Assembly (NCBI RefSeq): GCF_018320785.1
Contig: NC_054867.1
Location: 49,909,355 to 49,973,354 of the forward strand
Length of the DNA: 64,000 bases
DNA from: Cheilinus undulatus
Lineage: Eukaryota; Chordata; Actinopteri; Labriformes; Labridae
Direction of reading: 5' to 3'
Part shown: piece after piece, positions 1-10,726 of the stretch
Layout: each line of letters opens with the position of its first letter
Position numbering within the stretch: the stretch's first letter is position 1
Translations under genes and position numbers: made by a program
The notes under the pieces: generated by a model
What the model was told of the DNA's origin: nothing
Seen by the model: the letters and a program-made list of their open reading frames with translations, nothing else
The model's database searches: none

Positions 1-518
1 TTTTGGCTATGTGTGCTTTTAGTTTCACAGTGCTCAATGAAGAATGTAGTTTTTTGCACAAGTTGACCTCTAAGCTGTTTATCAATGCCAAAGGTTGCTG
101 CAGTGGTTAAACAGTGTTTTAAACAAAAAAGAACATGAAAACAAAAAAACATTCTTTGCTTTGCAATCAGAAGGCAAAGGCCACTCTGAAGGATCTGCAC
201 TACTCTTTTCAAGTAGAGTTTAGACTAACACTCAAATTAAGACTAATGTACCAAAGCTAAACTGTCATGACAGTATTAAATGTGAGAAAACAGAGAACCA
301 CAGAGTCCAAAATCCAGTTATATCTAACCTCCTTAATCAAACACCAGTACAAACAGATTCAAAACAAAGCAACTATTGTAAATTTTTGCTGTTTTTGTAA
401 TCTAACTTTTGAATAAACTTTGAACTTATTTATTTTGTTAGTCTTCAGTTTTGGCAATCAAGCTTGCAGGCATTATGACACGTGGCAAAGTTATCTTTTT
501 CTATCTTAAATAAACTTT

Positions 519-751
519 TTCTTGGACTAAAGATTGTAAAATAGTGGTTTTTTTTTAATATAAAATAGAGGAACTAAACAGTGCAGTGGTGCAGAGAAAC
601 TGGAGTGAAGTTAGCCAGTTACCCAGTGTTTCAGCTGCAGATTTACTTCCAATACAACCACAGCATACTGCCTTTGTTTCCTCTGTTCTTGATCTGTTGT
701 CATACCAAAAAGATTAAAAAATATCTCTAAAAATTCACTTTTAGAAGGTTA
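519..751 (+). repeat. First copy of the 230-bp block duplicated at 3130
   Basis: This is the matching partner of 3130-3358. It lies in the nfs1 intron that runs off the left edge. No terminal inverted repeats or poly-A tail are visible, so it does not look like a standard transposon by itself. Confidence 0.8.
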
Positions 752-1090
752 TAATGTATGAATGAGGTGTTAGTGTATTAAAGCTAGTGGCTGTCTGTCA
801 ATTGTATTCTGTTCACTCTTTTAGAACTTCAAAAAACACCAAAATGTGCTTGTAAATTTGTGACACAACTTTGAAAGGTTATTAGATTTCAACGTGGATA
901 GGTCTTTTATTATCACAGTTGTGCAATTCATGTATAAACTGTCCATTTCTGTTTCATCTCAATAATTATTCTGTACCAATGACGAAGTAAAGAGCCACAG
1001 CCTTAAAAGGTAGTACTGAAAACAGTCTTAAAGATGGTGTGCTGACCAGGAGAAAAGAATAAATGATAAAAACATGGAGAGCAGTATCAC

Positions 1091-4000
1091 CTTGATGGCC
1101 ATGTTGTTGGATTCTGTGGCTCCGCTGGTGAAGATGATCTCTCGTGGATCTGCTCCAATCAGATCAGCCACCTGCTGCTCAGACAGACAGAAAATACAGT
1201 CAGTGTCTCTCCTTAAAAAGGAGACTTAAAGAATAATTTACTGCACAGCACCATTAAAATTGTAGATACTTTCCAAATGTTATTATAAATGTGACAGCTA
1301 AAGAGTTACAAGTCACTATAAAGTATTCTGTGATGAAAACATTAAAAATATATCTGACAAGTTTAGAGCTGCTTCTAAACAAACCATCTTTCTCTCTGTA
1401 TAAGCTGACTGTCTCTACCTTTCTAGCGGTTTCCATCGCCGTTTCGCTTTCCCATCCATAGGCGTGCGTCCTTGAGTGAGGGTTACCATAGTAATTCACC
1501 TGGTAGGGTAACATGGCATCGAGCACCCGAGGATCCTACACACAAGCACAAATGTTTAACTATAAATGAACAAGGATAAAAAACAGAAACAGGCATGGAG
1601 ACCTTGGAGAAGTGAAAGGATTAGTTGTGTTCAGATCTTATTATATTAATGCTAGACCTCAACTTGTACAGTTTAAAGTCAATCACTAGCTGCATTACCC
1701 CAAGACTAAACTAAACAGGATCTTTCCTTGTCTCTGCTGTCTGTGATAAGAGTAAATCGGGCCATTGTCCTTGGGCATCTTTTCTGGACATGCCATAAAC
1801 TTAAAGGTCTTTGGGACAATATTTTTCAGTTGTAAAGTGTTATATTTGATAGACAATTAACTCCTGACACCACAGCACAGCATATTTTTTCCTACAAACA
1901 TTTTCATTAATCGTTTGGAGGCTGGATGGGGAGTTTTGGGGGGCCAAATATGTTCCAGGGCCTCCAGTTGATGGTCACTGCAGTAGAATAATGTTATATT
2001 AAGCAGTACTTAAAACATGCTATGGATAGTAAAGCTTTCTTTACTTTATTTCCCCAAAGTAGACTGTCATTGTACATGAAGTGGACTATGTCTTATAAGA
2101 CAAAAATTGAGATAATCTGATTAAGGTACCTTTATTAGCAGCTGTTTGATATTTTTTATTCAACTAGCCACACTGCTGTCACAGTCAGCAGACAGCAGCA
2201 AATGCTGAAATGCCACTGCAGTGATGGTGGCCACCGCAACATTGCAGCACCACTAAACCGCCATTAGATTAATATACAAGTCAAATTTAAAGTTTAAATA
2301 CATAATATAATGTCTTTTTGACAACAGTTACCATGGGTGTGGTGGCCTGGAAGTCCATGTAGAGTGGGCGGAGCTCATCTTTTTCCAGCTCTTGCTTCTT
2401 TATCAACTCTGCAGAAAAAAATTCAGCATGTTTACTCTAAATTTAGATCTGTGTGGGTCTGACTCAGAGTCAGATTCATGTCACAGGAAGGTCACTGTTT
2501 CTGCTGAGTCATTCATACACAGCAGTAAAGTTTGGAAAAGCCCCAGGGTTCTGAAAAATGAGCACAGTATCATCAAGTATCACGCTATTAGCAATTAAAT
2601 TCACATGTAAAGTGTGTGTCTCCTTGACACATTTGATTTATTTTGTTGAAATGCTGTCACATAACAACCAAAAAGCCCATTCTTGTTTGTTAGACTGCAC
2701 ATTACTGACACACAATTCAGTGAAATCTTTTTTTTTTTTTTTGTGGTACTCTCTGGAGTCTCTCCTTAAGCCAAACTCTAGATTAGAGAGTTTAAACAAC
2801 TGCTGCTGACAACACAGAGGCAGAACAAAAAACAAAACACTGTCTTCTTGTGTGGATTACATCAGCCAGTTCTTCCAGACTCCAGCTAAAGATCTGTCTG
2901 GTACACTGGGGTGCTTTATCAGCTTAACATTTGAGAAATCTCTTTTTAAAATGTTACAAAGAAACCAACCAGCTCATCTTATGTAGTTAACATTACAGAA
3001 GTCATATATCGTAAAAATGACTGTCCATTAGCTGGCTTACCAAATTCATTTGAAAGATAATGCATGATTCTACGTCAGCCTTTGTAGACCATTCTTGCAA
3101 CATTAGGGGGGCCTTCAAAATACTCTCAATTCTTGGACTAAAGATTGTAAAATAGTGGGGGTTTTATAATAAAATAGAGGAACTAAACAGTGAAGTGGTG
3201 CAGAGAAACTGGAGTGAAGTTAGCCAGTTAACCAGTGTTTCAGCTGCAGATTTACTTTCAATACAACCACAGCATACTGCCTTTGTTTCCTCTGTTCTTG
3301 ATCTGTTGTCATACCAAAGATTTAAAAATATCTCTAAAAATTCACTTTTAGAAGGTTAAGCAGCTATAGACCATTCTTGCAACATTAGGGGGGCCTTCAA
3401 AATACTCTCAATTCAATCATGAATGTCTATAAATGTTATCTAATAGCTATCCCAATAGAAATAATCAAAATTTGCTCATATGCTCTTTTTCTGAAATCAC
3501 ATCAGCTTCAGGGTCAGCAAATAAGCTAGCGTCAGTATGCACTGTATTAGAATCATACACCCCCCCCCCCCCAAACTTGTTCAAGTGTGCGTTTTAATTA
3601 TTTCAAGAGAGTGCTTTATAAGTTATCTTGTCAAATATGTTAGTAGCACATCACAAATCTCCTTACAGTGATATAAAGGTGTAGAATGTCCAATTTTTAG
3701 AAATATAATTTGACCGTGGTGATTTAAAATTTTGGAAAGTTTTAAAAGTTGCCATGACAAAGTTAAGAAATATGGCCCTAAGTTACTTAGCATGGTCAAT
3801 AGTTTTGAATTTAGCCAGATGTGAAATATGAAGCTAACACACAAATCCAAGGCATTAAGCTAAAGTGATGCTGATCAATAACATTTAGTCTGTTGAATGT
3901 CAAATCAATATTTAGCCCTCAAACCAGGCATGTGATGTAATTCACTAACTGGTGTCATTTCCAAGGGTGGAAAGAAACCAATTGCATTTACTCACATTAC

Positions 4001-5707
4001 TGTAATGGAGTGGGTTTTTTGTGTACTTGTACTTTGTCAAGTAGTTTTTCAAAGCAATAACTTTATATTTACTGATGTGTATTTTGAGGGAAGTGTTGTA
4101 CTTCACTACATTTCAAAAGCATCTAGTACTTAGCAAAAAAAATAAACACTTTAAGTCAAAACAAGGAGGTCTGAGCACTCAGTGAGAGAATTACATTCAA
4201 ATTCCATTGCATTCAAAAACAGTTGATGCATTTCACTTTATTAGAGAGATATGTCTTTCTATAAAGAACCTGGTCAGAGATTTTCTATTCTCTTGTTATT
4301 GCACATCAAGAAAAAGATCATATTTTACTGTAAAACCCCCTTGGGTATCATAAGTAGCTACTCAGTAATCACTCAGTACTTGAGGAAGCTCTAAATGAGT
4401 TATTTTTTTTGGAGTAGCTTTGTTGATCAATACTTTTACTTCTTACTTTAGTAAAATACAACCAAAATAACTGTACTTTTACTTGAGTACAATGGCCTTA
4501 TACCCTTTCCAGCCCTGATCATAACTACCATTATTATAAATGTTACACCTGGTACCTTTAATACATTTACAGACCATAAATCAAAATTAACAGTTAAAGT
4601 CTAGAAATGTAATAGATATAGAAAAGTCACCTAAAATTACTATGCTTATTAACTTCTCTTTGAGTCAAAATATATTAAACATATCTGCTGATCAGGTACA
4701 TAACTATACCCAACCAAAAAAAAAAAAAAAACAACAAAAAAAAAACAAAAACAAAACAAAAAAAAACAAATACATGGAAAATTCAATTTGATGAGACAAA
4801 ATGTATAGCAATAATCTTTCCTGATCAACTTAAATTGATATGGGTATTTTAGTGGCATAGAATCAGTGATTTATTCAGAAAATGTTCAAAGTTTTACTAC
4901 AAAAACACAAACACCAGATTAAAAATTGTTAGTCGTGTTTAAAAGAAAATTAAAATGAATTAACATGCAGAATTTTTTTTCCATTATTTGCTCAGATCTT
5001 ATCCTTTATAAAGAAAACTGTGATAATAGTTATGAAACTTTTTTAAACTGCATCGTTCTTATCAAATAAATACATTCAATTAAATTCAATCAATACTGGT
5101 ATTATGTATCCAGTGTCCCAGCATCATACCATCAGTATGAATTCATCCATACTCCATCTCTTTCTCTGCTATAATGCTTTCTAAATGTCTTGTTTTGTAA
5201 CACCCACAGCCCAAATAACATGTTCATTAAAGTAAACTATCCACTAGTGTTGATAACAGAAATGTGATTAACTGTAGTTAATATTGAAGTAAAATCAGAA
5301 CATGAAAAACAGGGACTTATGTATCATAGTTTATAAAGTGAGATGATTATTTGTCAATAAAGCATTCTAGTTTCCCAAATGCTTAGTTAAGAATATTGTT
5401 GCACTTTTGTTGTATTATTGTGCCTTTCAGTCTTAAATACCTGTCACTATCGTGAAAAATCTCTAATTTCATCACACAACTCAAATTACCTAAAAAGTTT
5501 GCAGTCCTCATACTAAACTGCGTCACTTTCGGATTAGCTTCCTGCTAGCTGATCTGTGCTAAATTAAATAATCATGCTAACTTTCTCCGGACAGCCGTTA
5601 CCTCTCTGTAGAGTGCTAGCGGCTCGACCATCAGACCCCAGCCGGAGAGGAATCCATGAAGCCGGCCTGAGCAGTCGGGAGGAGACGGTCCTACTCGGGG
5701 AAAGCAT
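1091..5707 (-). CDS. nfs1: NFS1 cysteine desulfurase, mitochondrial (5' part, cut by window edge)
   Basis: NFS1 is the PLP enzyme that takes sulfur from cysteine for Fe-S cluster assembly in the mitochondrial matrix. Four coding exons read on the minus strand: 5707-5602, 2408-2332, 1535-1419 and 1174-1091 (106+77+117+84 nt, 128 codons). All junctions are GT/AG and the phases agree. Exon 1 ([13 protein letters not shown]...) is rich in R and S and lacks acid residues at its start, as expected of a mitochondrial presequence. Exon 2 carries [13 protein letters not shown], exon 3 [17 protein letters not shown] and exon 4 [14 protein letters not shown], the start of the class-V aminotransferase fold with the GATESNN cofactor loop. 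The PLP lysine and catalytic cysteine lie beyond the left edge; positions 1-1090 look intronic. Intron 1 (3.2 kb) holds a duplicated 230-bp block and other repeats. The acceptor of exon 4 could be 1174 or 1177; 1174 fits the family better. Confidence 0.95.
3130..3358 (+). repeat. Second copy of a 230-bp block, flanked by 48-bp direct repeats
   Basis: Positions 3130-3358 repeat positions 519-751 almost exactly (TTCTTGGACTAAAGATTG... to ...TTTTAGAAGGTTA), differing by small indels in A/T runs and a few substitutions. The second copy is bracketed by two 48-bp direct repeats at 3085-3132 and 3367-3414 (TAGACCATTCTTGCAACATT...). The source copy at 519-751 has no such flanks. The source lies in the intron left of the visible nfs1 exons and the copy lies in intron 1. 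Confidence 0.8.
3960..4515. repeat. Dispersed fish-type repeat rich in 'acttttacttgagta' motifs
   Basis: The block starts near AAGGGTGGAAAG and ends near CCCTTTCCAGCCCTG, with repeated words such as TTTTACTT and ACTTGAGTA in both orientations between. This matches a common fish interspersed repeat pattern as I remember it. It lies in nfs1 intron 1. The class is not certain. Confidence 0.4.
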
Positions 5708-5985
5708 CTTTACGGCGTGCTGGTTTCACCTGGAGACCCGCTGACCTCTGATAACAACAAACACGCTGACTGCAACCAGAACACCAGCGTAGACCGGTTT
5801 GAACCAGTTAAACGACTGGTTTCAATGGAGGAAAGCAGATTAAATAGTTCACGATTCAAAAAAAGTCTGCAGATGTTGGCGAAGTTTGATTTGGTTTGGT
5901 AAACGTTGCCGCCTGTCAGTTACATCCAGGTTACACCAAAACCAGCCTCTGGCACTTCACACGTTCGGACAACGAATACTTCCGG
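5708..5985 (-). promoter_or_regulatory. nfs1: Probable nfs1 5' UTR and promoter
   Basis: This stretch lies just upstream of the nfs1 start codon (5707-5705 on the minus strand). It is richer in CpG than its surroundings and holds an ETS-type site (ACTTCCGG around 5968-5975, read as CCGGAAGT on the minus strand), typical of TATA-less housekeeping promoters. The transcription start itself cannot be read. A 61-codon plus-strand frame from 5717 runs antisense here and has no family resemblance. Confidence 0.45.
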
Positions 5986-8530
5986 TGGTGACTTTCAAAA
6001 TAAAATAAGATAACGAAAACTATTTTTGTCAACACATAAAAAGGAACCTTATTAAGCCTCAGTTCAGTGCCGAGTAAACGACTACAGAATACACATGTGG
6101 CTTAAAAAATCAAGTCAGTCAAACAGTGAATGATGACTGATATCTTTAGGGATATCTTTAGGGCCACATTTATTTTATTCTCACTGCCAGGCGGCCACAC
6201 TGATAAAAATTGTTGGGCACTCAGTAGACAGTCACAATAACCTGTTATTTAACAGCATAAACAATATTAGAGTTTTGTTAGAATTTACTGTGTTAAATTA
6301 CATATAGGCAACTTTGCCATTCAACTAAATTGGACATTTACCAAAAATTAAAGTCCTTTTTTCCCCAAAACTACATTTTATTATCCCTGCTGCATAAGAG
6401 AGCTTTACAGAAATAATTTGACTGTAATTTCTACTTTTCCTTCCATCCATTCTTTACATATACCAACACTTGTCCATTCTCACAAAAAGCAAAACTTATA
6501 GCAGTAATCAAAGATTAATTTAGAAATTTTCACATTTTTCACACTCTAATGCAGTTTTTAATTTTTGCAGTGTCTATTTTAACCCAGGTTTAACATTTTC
6601 CATGGCATATTTTGTCTTTTTTTTCCCTTTATACATTTTATTGATATTTGAAATTGATTAATGGGCCAGAATTTTGTGAGGAAGGATGCTGCATGAGGCC
6701 CAGAGGCCTCAAGTTCCCCACCCTTGGTGTAAAGTAACACAACAAAACTTTTTTGTTGGCTGTGTCATAAAATCTGATTAAAGAAAAGAATGTAAGAATT
6801 AGTATGTGTGGCACTTTGGAGTGCAATATATTTATTACAAAGTAAATTAATACTGAAAAAGGTGTAGGCTAATTATTGAATGATTATATATCTTTAATGT
6901 AAATGAATTTATGAACGAGTTATTTACAGTTTTAAAAGTAAGTAACACATTAACCATAAGACATGAAACATATACATTCAGCTATGCTACTATATGAGAC
7001 AATGTGTTACAAAACAACTTGATGCACTCTATTGTCTCTTGATGATTAAAAACAGGGCAAAAACTGTCATCAACTAAACAAATAAGCATACACCAATTAC
7101 AAGCAAAATATTATAGAGCATATTGCAAATGACTCATATCACACAAGCTCTTACATAAGATAATAAGTGAAAGGATTAGTACACATGGTGCACAACCCAG
7201 ACAGCTTAGACAATATTATTTAAAACCGACAAAGGATTAGTTACAGTTACCGTAATATGATATCATGAAAAATTCAGGCTTTGAACTAAGTTTATAAACA
7301 CAGTTTTAAAAGCTTTTATCTTTTCAACGTTTGGCTTTCTTCGGCTTTTTCCGGTAAGTCTGTCTACCTTGACTTTTCTCGCTGCGTCGCTGTTCCAGTG
7401 TTGCACAAGAAGCGGAAACACGAGGGCAGGACTTCCTGTGGACTTAGCGCTCCCTCACTGGTGAATGTTTGTTGTTTTGGTTCCGTTTGTCAGCATCATA
7501 ACAGATTTCATCAATCTGTTAAGTAGTATTATGAGACAGCCGGTCAGCACAGTTAACAATAATTAATCAGAATTCTCAAGTCACTATTGGACTTTTCTCC
7601 ACACGTCTTTTAATAACTGTGTATTCCATGTATTTCTAGGCAGTGATAGCTTAACCTTGCCTTCTTGACCACAGTGCCTTCAGAGGTTTTTTTGTCCATT
7701 GATCAACTGTGACATATAGGGCCCCCTGTAACTGGCCAAAACTGTACATGTTACAGTATTACCAGTAGCCAGTGCTTTGTCAGTGGAAAAACGTAAAAAA
7801 AAATAAAAGCACCATAAAGTGCCTGTCCAGCTGGGTAAATTTGACAAAGTGGTAAAGGGTTCCTTTCCATTTAATCTAATTAAACCCCCCCCCCCCCCAG
7901 GTTTCTTCTGAGTGAGTAATAAACTTGTGGAAATGTCATTTGATGAGCTCTTCAAGTACACATACAATGTGAAAGAATGTCCTTTGGAAAAATGTAGGGG
8001 GGCCATGTTGGTTGATCCTCCAGTGGATTACACAGGATATGTTCTCAATTTGCCTCGACCTTCTCTACGACCATGCAACTATATGATCTACCTTTTTTTT
8101 TTTTTTTTTTACTGGATGTGATGCTCAAGTTTAGCTCATATTCCATGCACTCTTCAACAGCCACTCTGTAGATTTTTGAAAGCACAACCCCTTTATGTCG
8201 CTTCAATCTCTAAAACATGATAGTTTGACTTATTCTATAGTGTTTCATTCCTTACACAACATCAATTTTGTAAGCTGTTCTGTTCATTGACACATTATAT
8301 TCTCTTAGACTTCACACGAACCTGCTTTTTACGCATTCAATACAACTTCAAAATCAACAAATTGAAGTTAACATGATGGCATTGGTTGGTCCTATGGGTG
8401 ATGTAGAAAAAGACACAGGCAGAACATGTTGAAGTTTTCTTTGATTTAATGTGCCATTCACTATTTTAAGACACCTATTCATATATAGCCCATCACAGTC
8501 TGTAAACAGAGTTAGTTATTTGGTAAGCAT
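5986..8530. other. Intergenic stretch between nfs1 and the C6orf89 homologue
   Basis: Mostly A+T-rich sequence with no recognised coding exon. It contains a 14-bp C run at 7885-7898, a T run near 8093-8110 and a CpG-richer patch at 7330-7450. That patch contains a plus-strand donor-like CCG|GTAAGT and a minus-strand frame ending in a very basic tail, discussed as a finding. The plus frame at 7912-8121 ends in homopolymer-encoded phenylalanines and is judged non-coding. Confidence 0.5.
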
Positions 8531-8752
8531 GTCCCTCTTACAACTTTTTAGTAAATGTGTTGCTGCCATCAAATTCAAAATGAGCTTATATTTTTCATGA
8601 AAGAGTGAAATGTTTCAGTTTCAACATCTGATAGGTTTTCATGTTCTATTGTGAGCACAATACGGGTTTATGATGTTTGCAAATCATTGCATTCTGTTTT
8701 TTTTTTTTATGACACTTTACACGGTGCACCAATTTTTTTGGAATTGGGGATG
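8531..8752. mobile_element. Terminal fragment of a Tc1/mariner-like element
   Basis: The segment holds the subterminal words CCATCAAATTCAAAATGAGC and GCAAATCATTGCATTCTG and ends with TTTTTTGGAATTGGGGATG followed by TA. The same arrangement, reversed or forward, bounds the elements at 49618-50753 and 27480-28301. Only one end of the element remains, with no transposase frame. Confidence 0.7.
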
Positions 8753-8899
8753 TACTGTTACCAAAAATATTGATTCTATTTTTGTTTAGTTTAAAATCTG
8801 GCCCCACCGCGTTTGAAACGAAGAAAACTGGCTCCTGTGCAGATAAAGTGGATGTTCCCTTCATTATGCTGTGCCTCTATGTAATAATCATAGCATGCA

Positions 8900-9094
8900 A
8901 TGTCTCTTCCGCACCTGATGGTGGCGGTTAATCACGGACTCACAAACCGTCCCACGAAGAAGAACACTGTACCCGTACTGTTTGTGGAAGACATGCCCAT
9001 TAGCTCGCAAGGAAGTAAATAAAAAATACAGTTGTTTTTAAGTGTAACATCAGAATGAAAAGGCAACATCCGCGGTGCTGGATCCAACTTTGAG
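8900..9094 (+). promoter_or_regulatory. Candidate first non-coding exon and promoter of the C6orf89 homologue
   Basis: A CpG-bearing stretch (CTTCCGC, GGTGGCGG, CATCCGCGG) ends in a strong splice donor, TTTGAG|GTAAGG, at 9094/9095. It lies 1.55 kb upstream of the acceptor (TTCATAG|GCGTCACC, exon from 10644) that opens the first coding exon. I infer it is the 5' UTR exon. The transcription start is not determinable. Confidence 0.4.
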
Positions 9095-10301
9095 GTAAGG
9101 CTGTCAGTTTTCTGTAGTTTAATCAAAATGACGTAAATTGAATGTGTTTATCTCAGCTAACGATAGCATGTCCAAGCTAACACGTCAGTGTACAGATGTG
9201 AGTTCATAACGACGGCTCTTTGGTAATATGTTAAATCAAAGCGTTTGACAATATTAAATAATCCTAAATTGCCGTAATGTCTGTGTCCCAGTTTTACTGT
9301 TTTACTAAGAGTAGTAAGCATTAGTGACATTAAGATTAACTTACATGGAGCTAACGTTTTTTAACCGTCTTACTGCAGCTCGACAGATGACGTTTAATGT
9401 GTTTTTAAATCATTTCGACTGTGTAACTACTTATCATCTCTGTCTTATCCGCTGAATGTTTTCAATTTAGGCTTATGGAGGCCGTTTAATATCTCTGTGT
9501 TGACGCTTTAAAACGTGCCTGGTGTCAGATAGGGTTGTAAAGATAAGAGAACTGCACACTTCAGCACGGTTATAGTAGTAACAACTAAGAGATATCAATA
9601 TTTCATCCGAAACAGTTGCAATAAATAGAAGTGATAGACCCCTAATGCGGGTTAAAATCACCAAAAAATGTTTGGAAATTAATTCTCATTGTCTAAAGTT
9701 CATTCAAACAATCTACTACTAATGGTTTATGTAGCAAAGATTAGGAGGGAAAAGATGTCATGTTTTGTATACGGAGATTTGTACATGTACTGTTGAATTT
9801 AATTCAGAAATTAGTCCATGTCCTACATATGTTTAGTTTTAACTCTCATGTTATGGTATTACATAAATGTAGTAAACCTATAGTGCTTACAAAATACCCC
9901 CAACACCACAAATTTGCAAATTGTATTCCTCTATAAAACTGTTTGTGTATATGAGCAATAATTTTCAAAAAATACTGACGTGCCAATACAGTCCTATGTT
10001 ATTTGCTATCCTGTACATATTGTACTCATCTACTGCCCAGTGACTATCTCTTAACCAAACACATGGTCTGAACAGTGATCAATAAGAACAATCTCTGTCT
10101 GGTTGTCATTTAACAGCAGTAGTTCACTGTTCTGAACTCAAGTCCTTGGCCTGTGAGGCAGATCTAACATCCCACAACTCCTTTATCTGACTGATTCTTT
10201 GACACAAGTAAGAGCACAAATTATCTGTATGCACACTAATGGGTGTGAATCATAATTAAGGCAAAACTCCTTAGTTTGTAACATTAGATTCATGTCTGCA
10301 G

Positions 10302-10329
10302 CCATGAATTCAGATGAAGATGTTGTAAG
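10302..10329 (+). other. Candidate 28-nt optional 5' UTR exon
   Basis: A tight cassette is bounded by TGTCTGCAG at 10301 and GTGAGC at 10330. It contains an ATG (ATGAATTCAGATGAAG). If joined to the acceptor at 10644, that ATG frame stops after about 17 codons, so the cassette would add an upstream ORF rather than an alternative N-terminus. Inferred only from splice signals. Confidence 0.3.
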
Positions 10330-10651
10330 GTGAGCATAGTTAGACATTTTAGTTTTAGCTGTTTTACTTCATACCTAAGCTTCATAGCCACTCAGATAGA
10401 GACATGATAATTCTACAGGTTAAGAGCTAAGAGAGACATCTGTGCTTAAGTGATACAACAGGCCTGACTACTTGTCAACAACTTTAACTCTATTTGAGAA
10501 CAAATCTGTTAGTCTGAGTGGTTCTTGAAGGAGCTCTCTTTCTCCATGCATGAGAGAGGAGCACATACTAAGACCTGGTGTACTTGACATTTAGACATAC
10601 ATGAAATATTAAGTAACAATTAACATTTTTCTGTACTTCATAGGCGTCACC

Positions 10652-10693
10652 ATGCTCCTGGATCTTACAGCAGCTGAAGATCAATGTGTTTGA
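10652..10693 (+). promoter_or_regulatory. Short upstream ORF in the 5' leader of the C6orf89 homologue
   Basis: A 13-codon ORF (MLLDLTAAEDQCV, then stop) starts at an ATG in good context (GTCACCATGC) eight bases into the exon that carries the main start. It ends 33 bases before the main ATG at 10727. A scanning ribosome would meet it first, so it may dampen translation. The role is inferred. Confidence 0.5.
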
Positions 10694-10726
10694 CTGAGTA
10701 GTTGGGTAACTGTCAACTCTGTCATC

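Noticed and set aside
7912-8121. A 69-codon plus frame (FDELFKYTYNVKECPLEKC...) that looked protein-like at first.
   Set aside because: It ends in phenylalanines from a T run, has no splice or family support and lies among repeats. I could not match it to any family.
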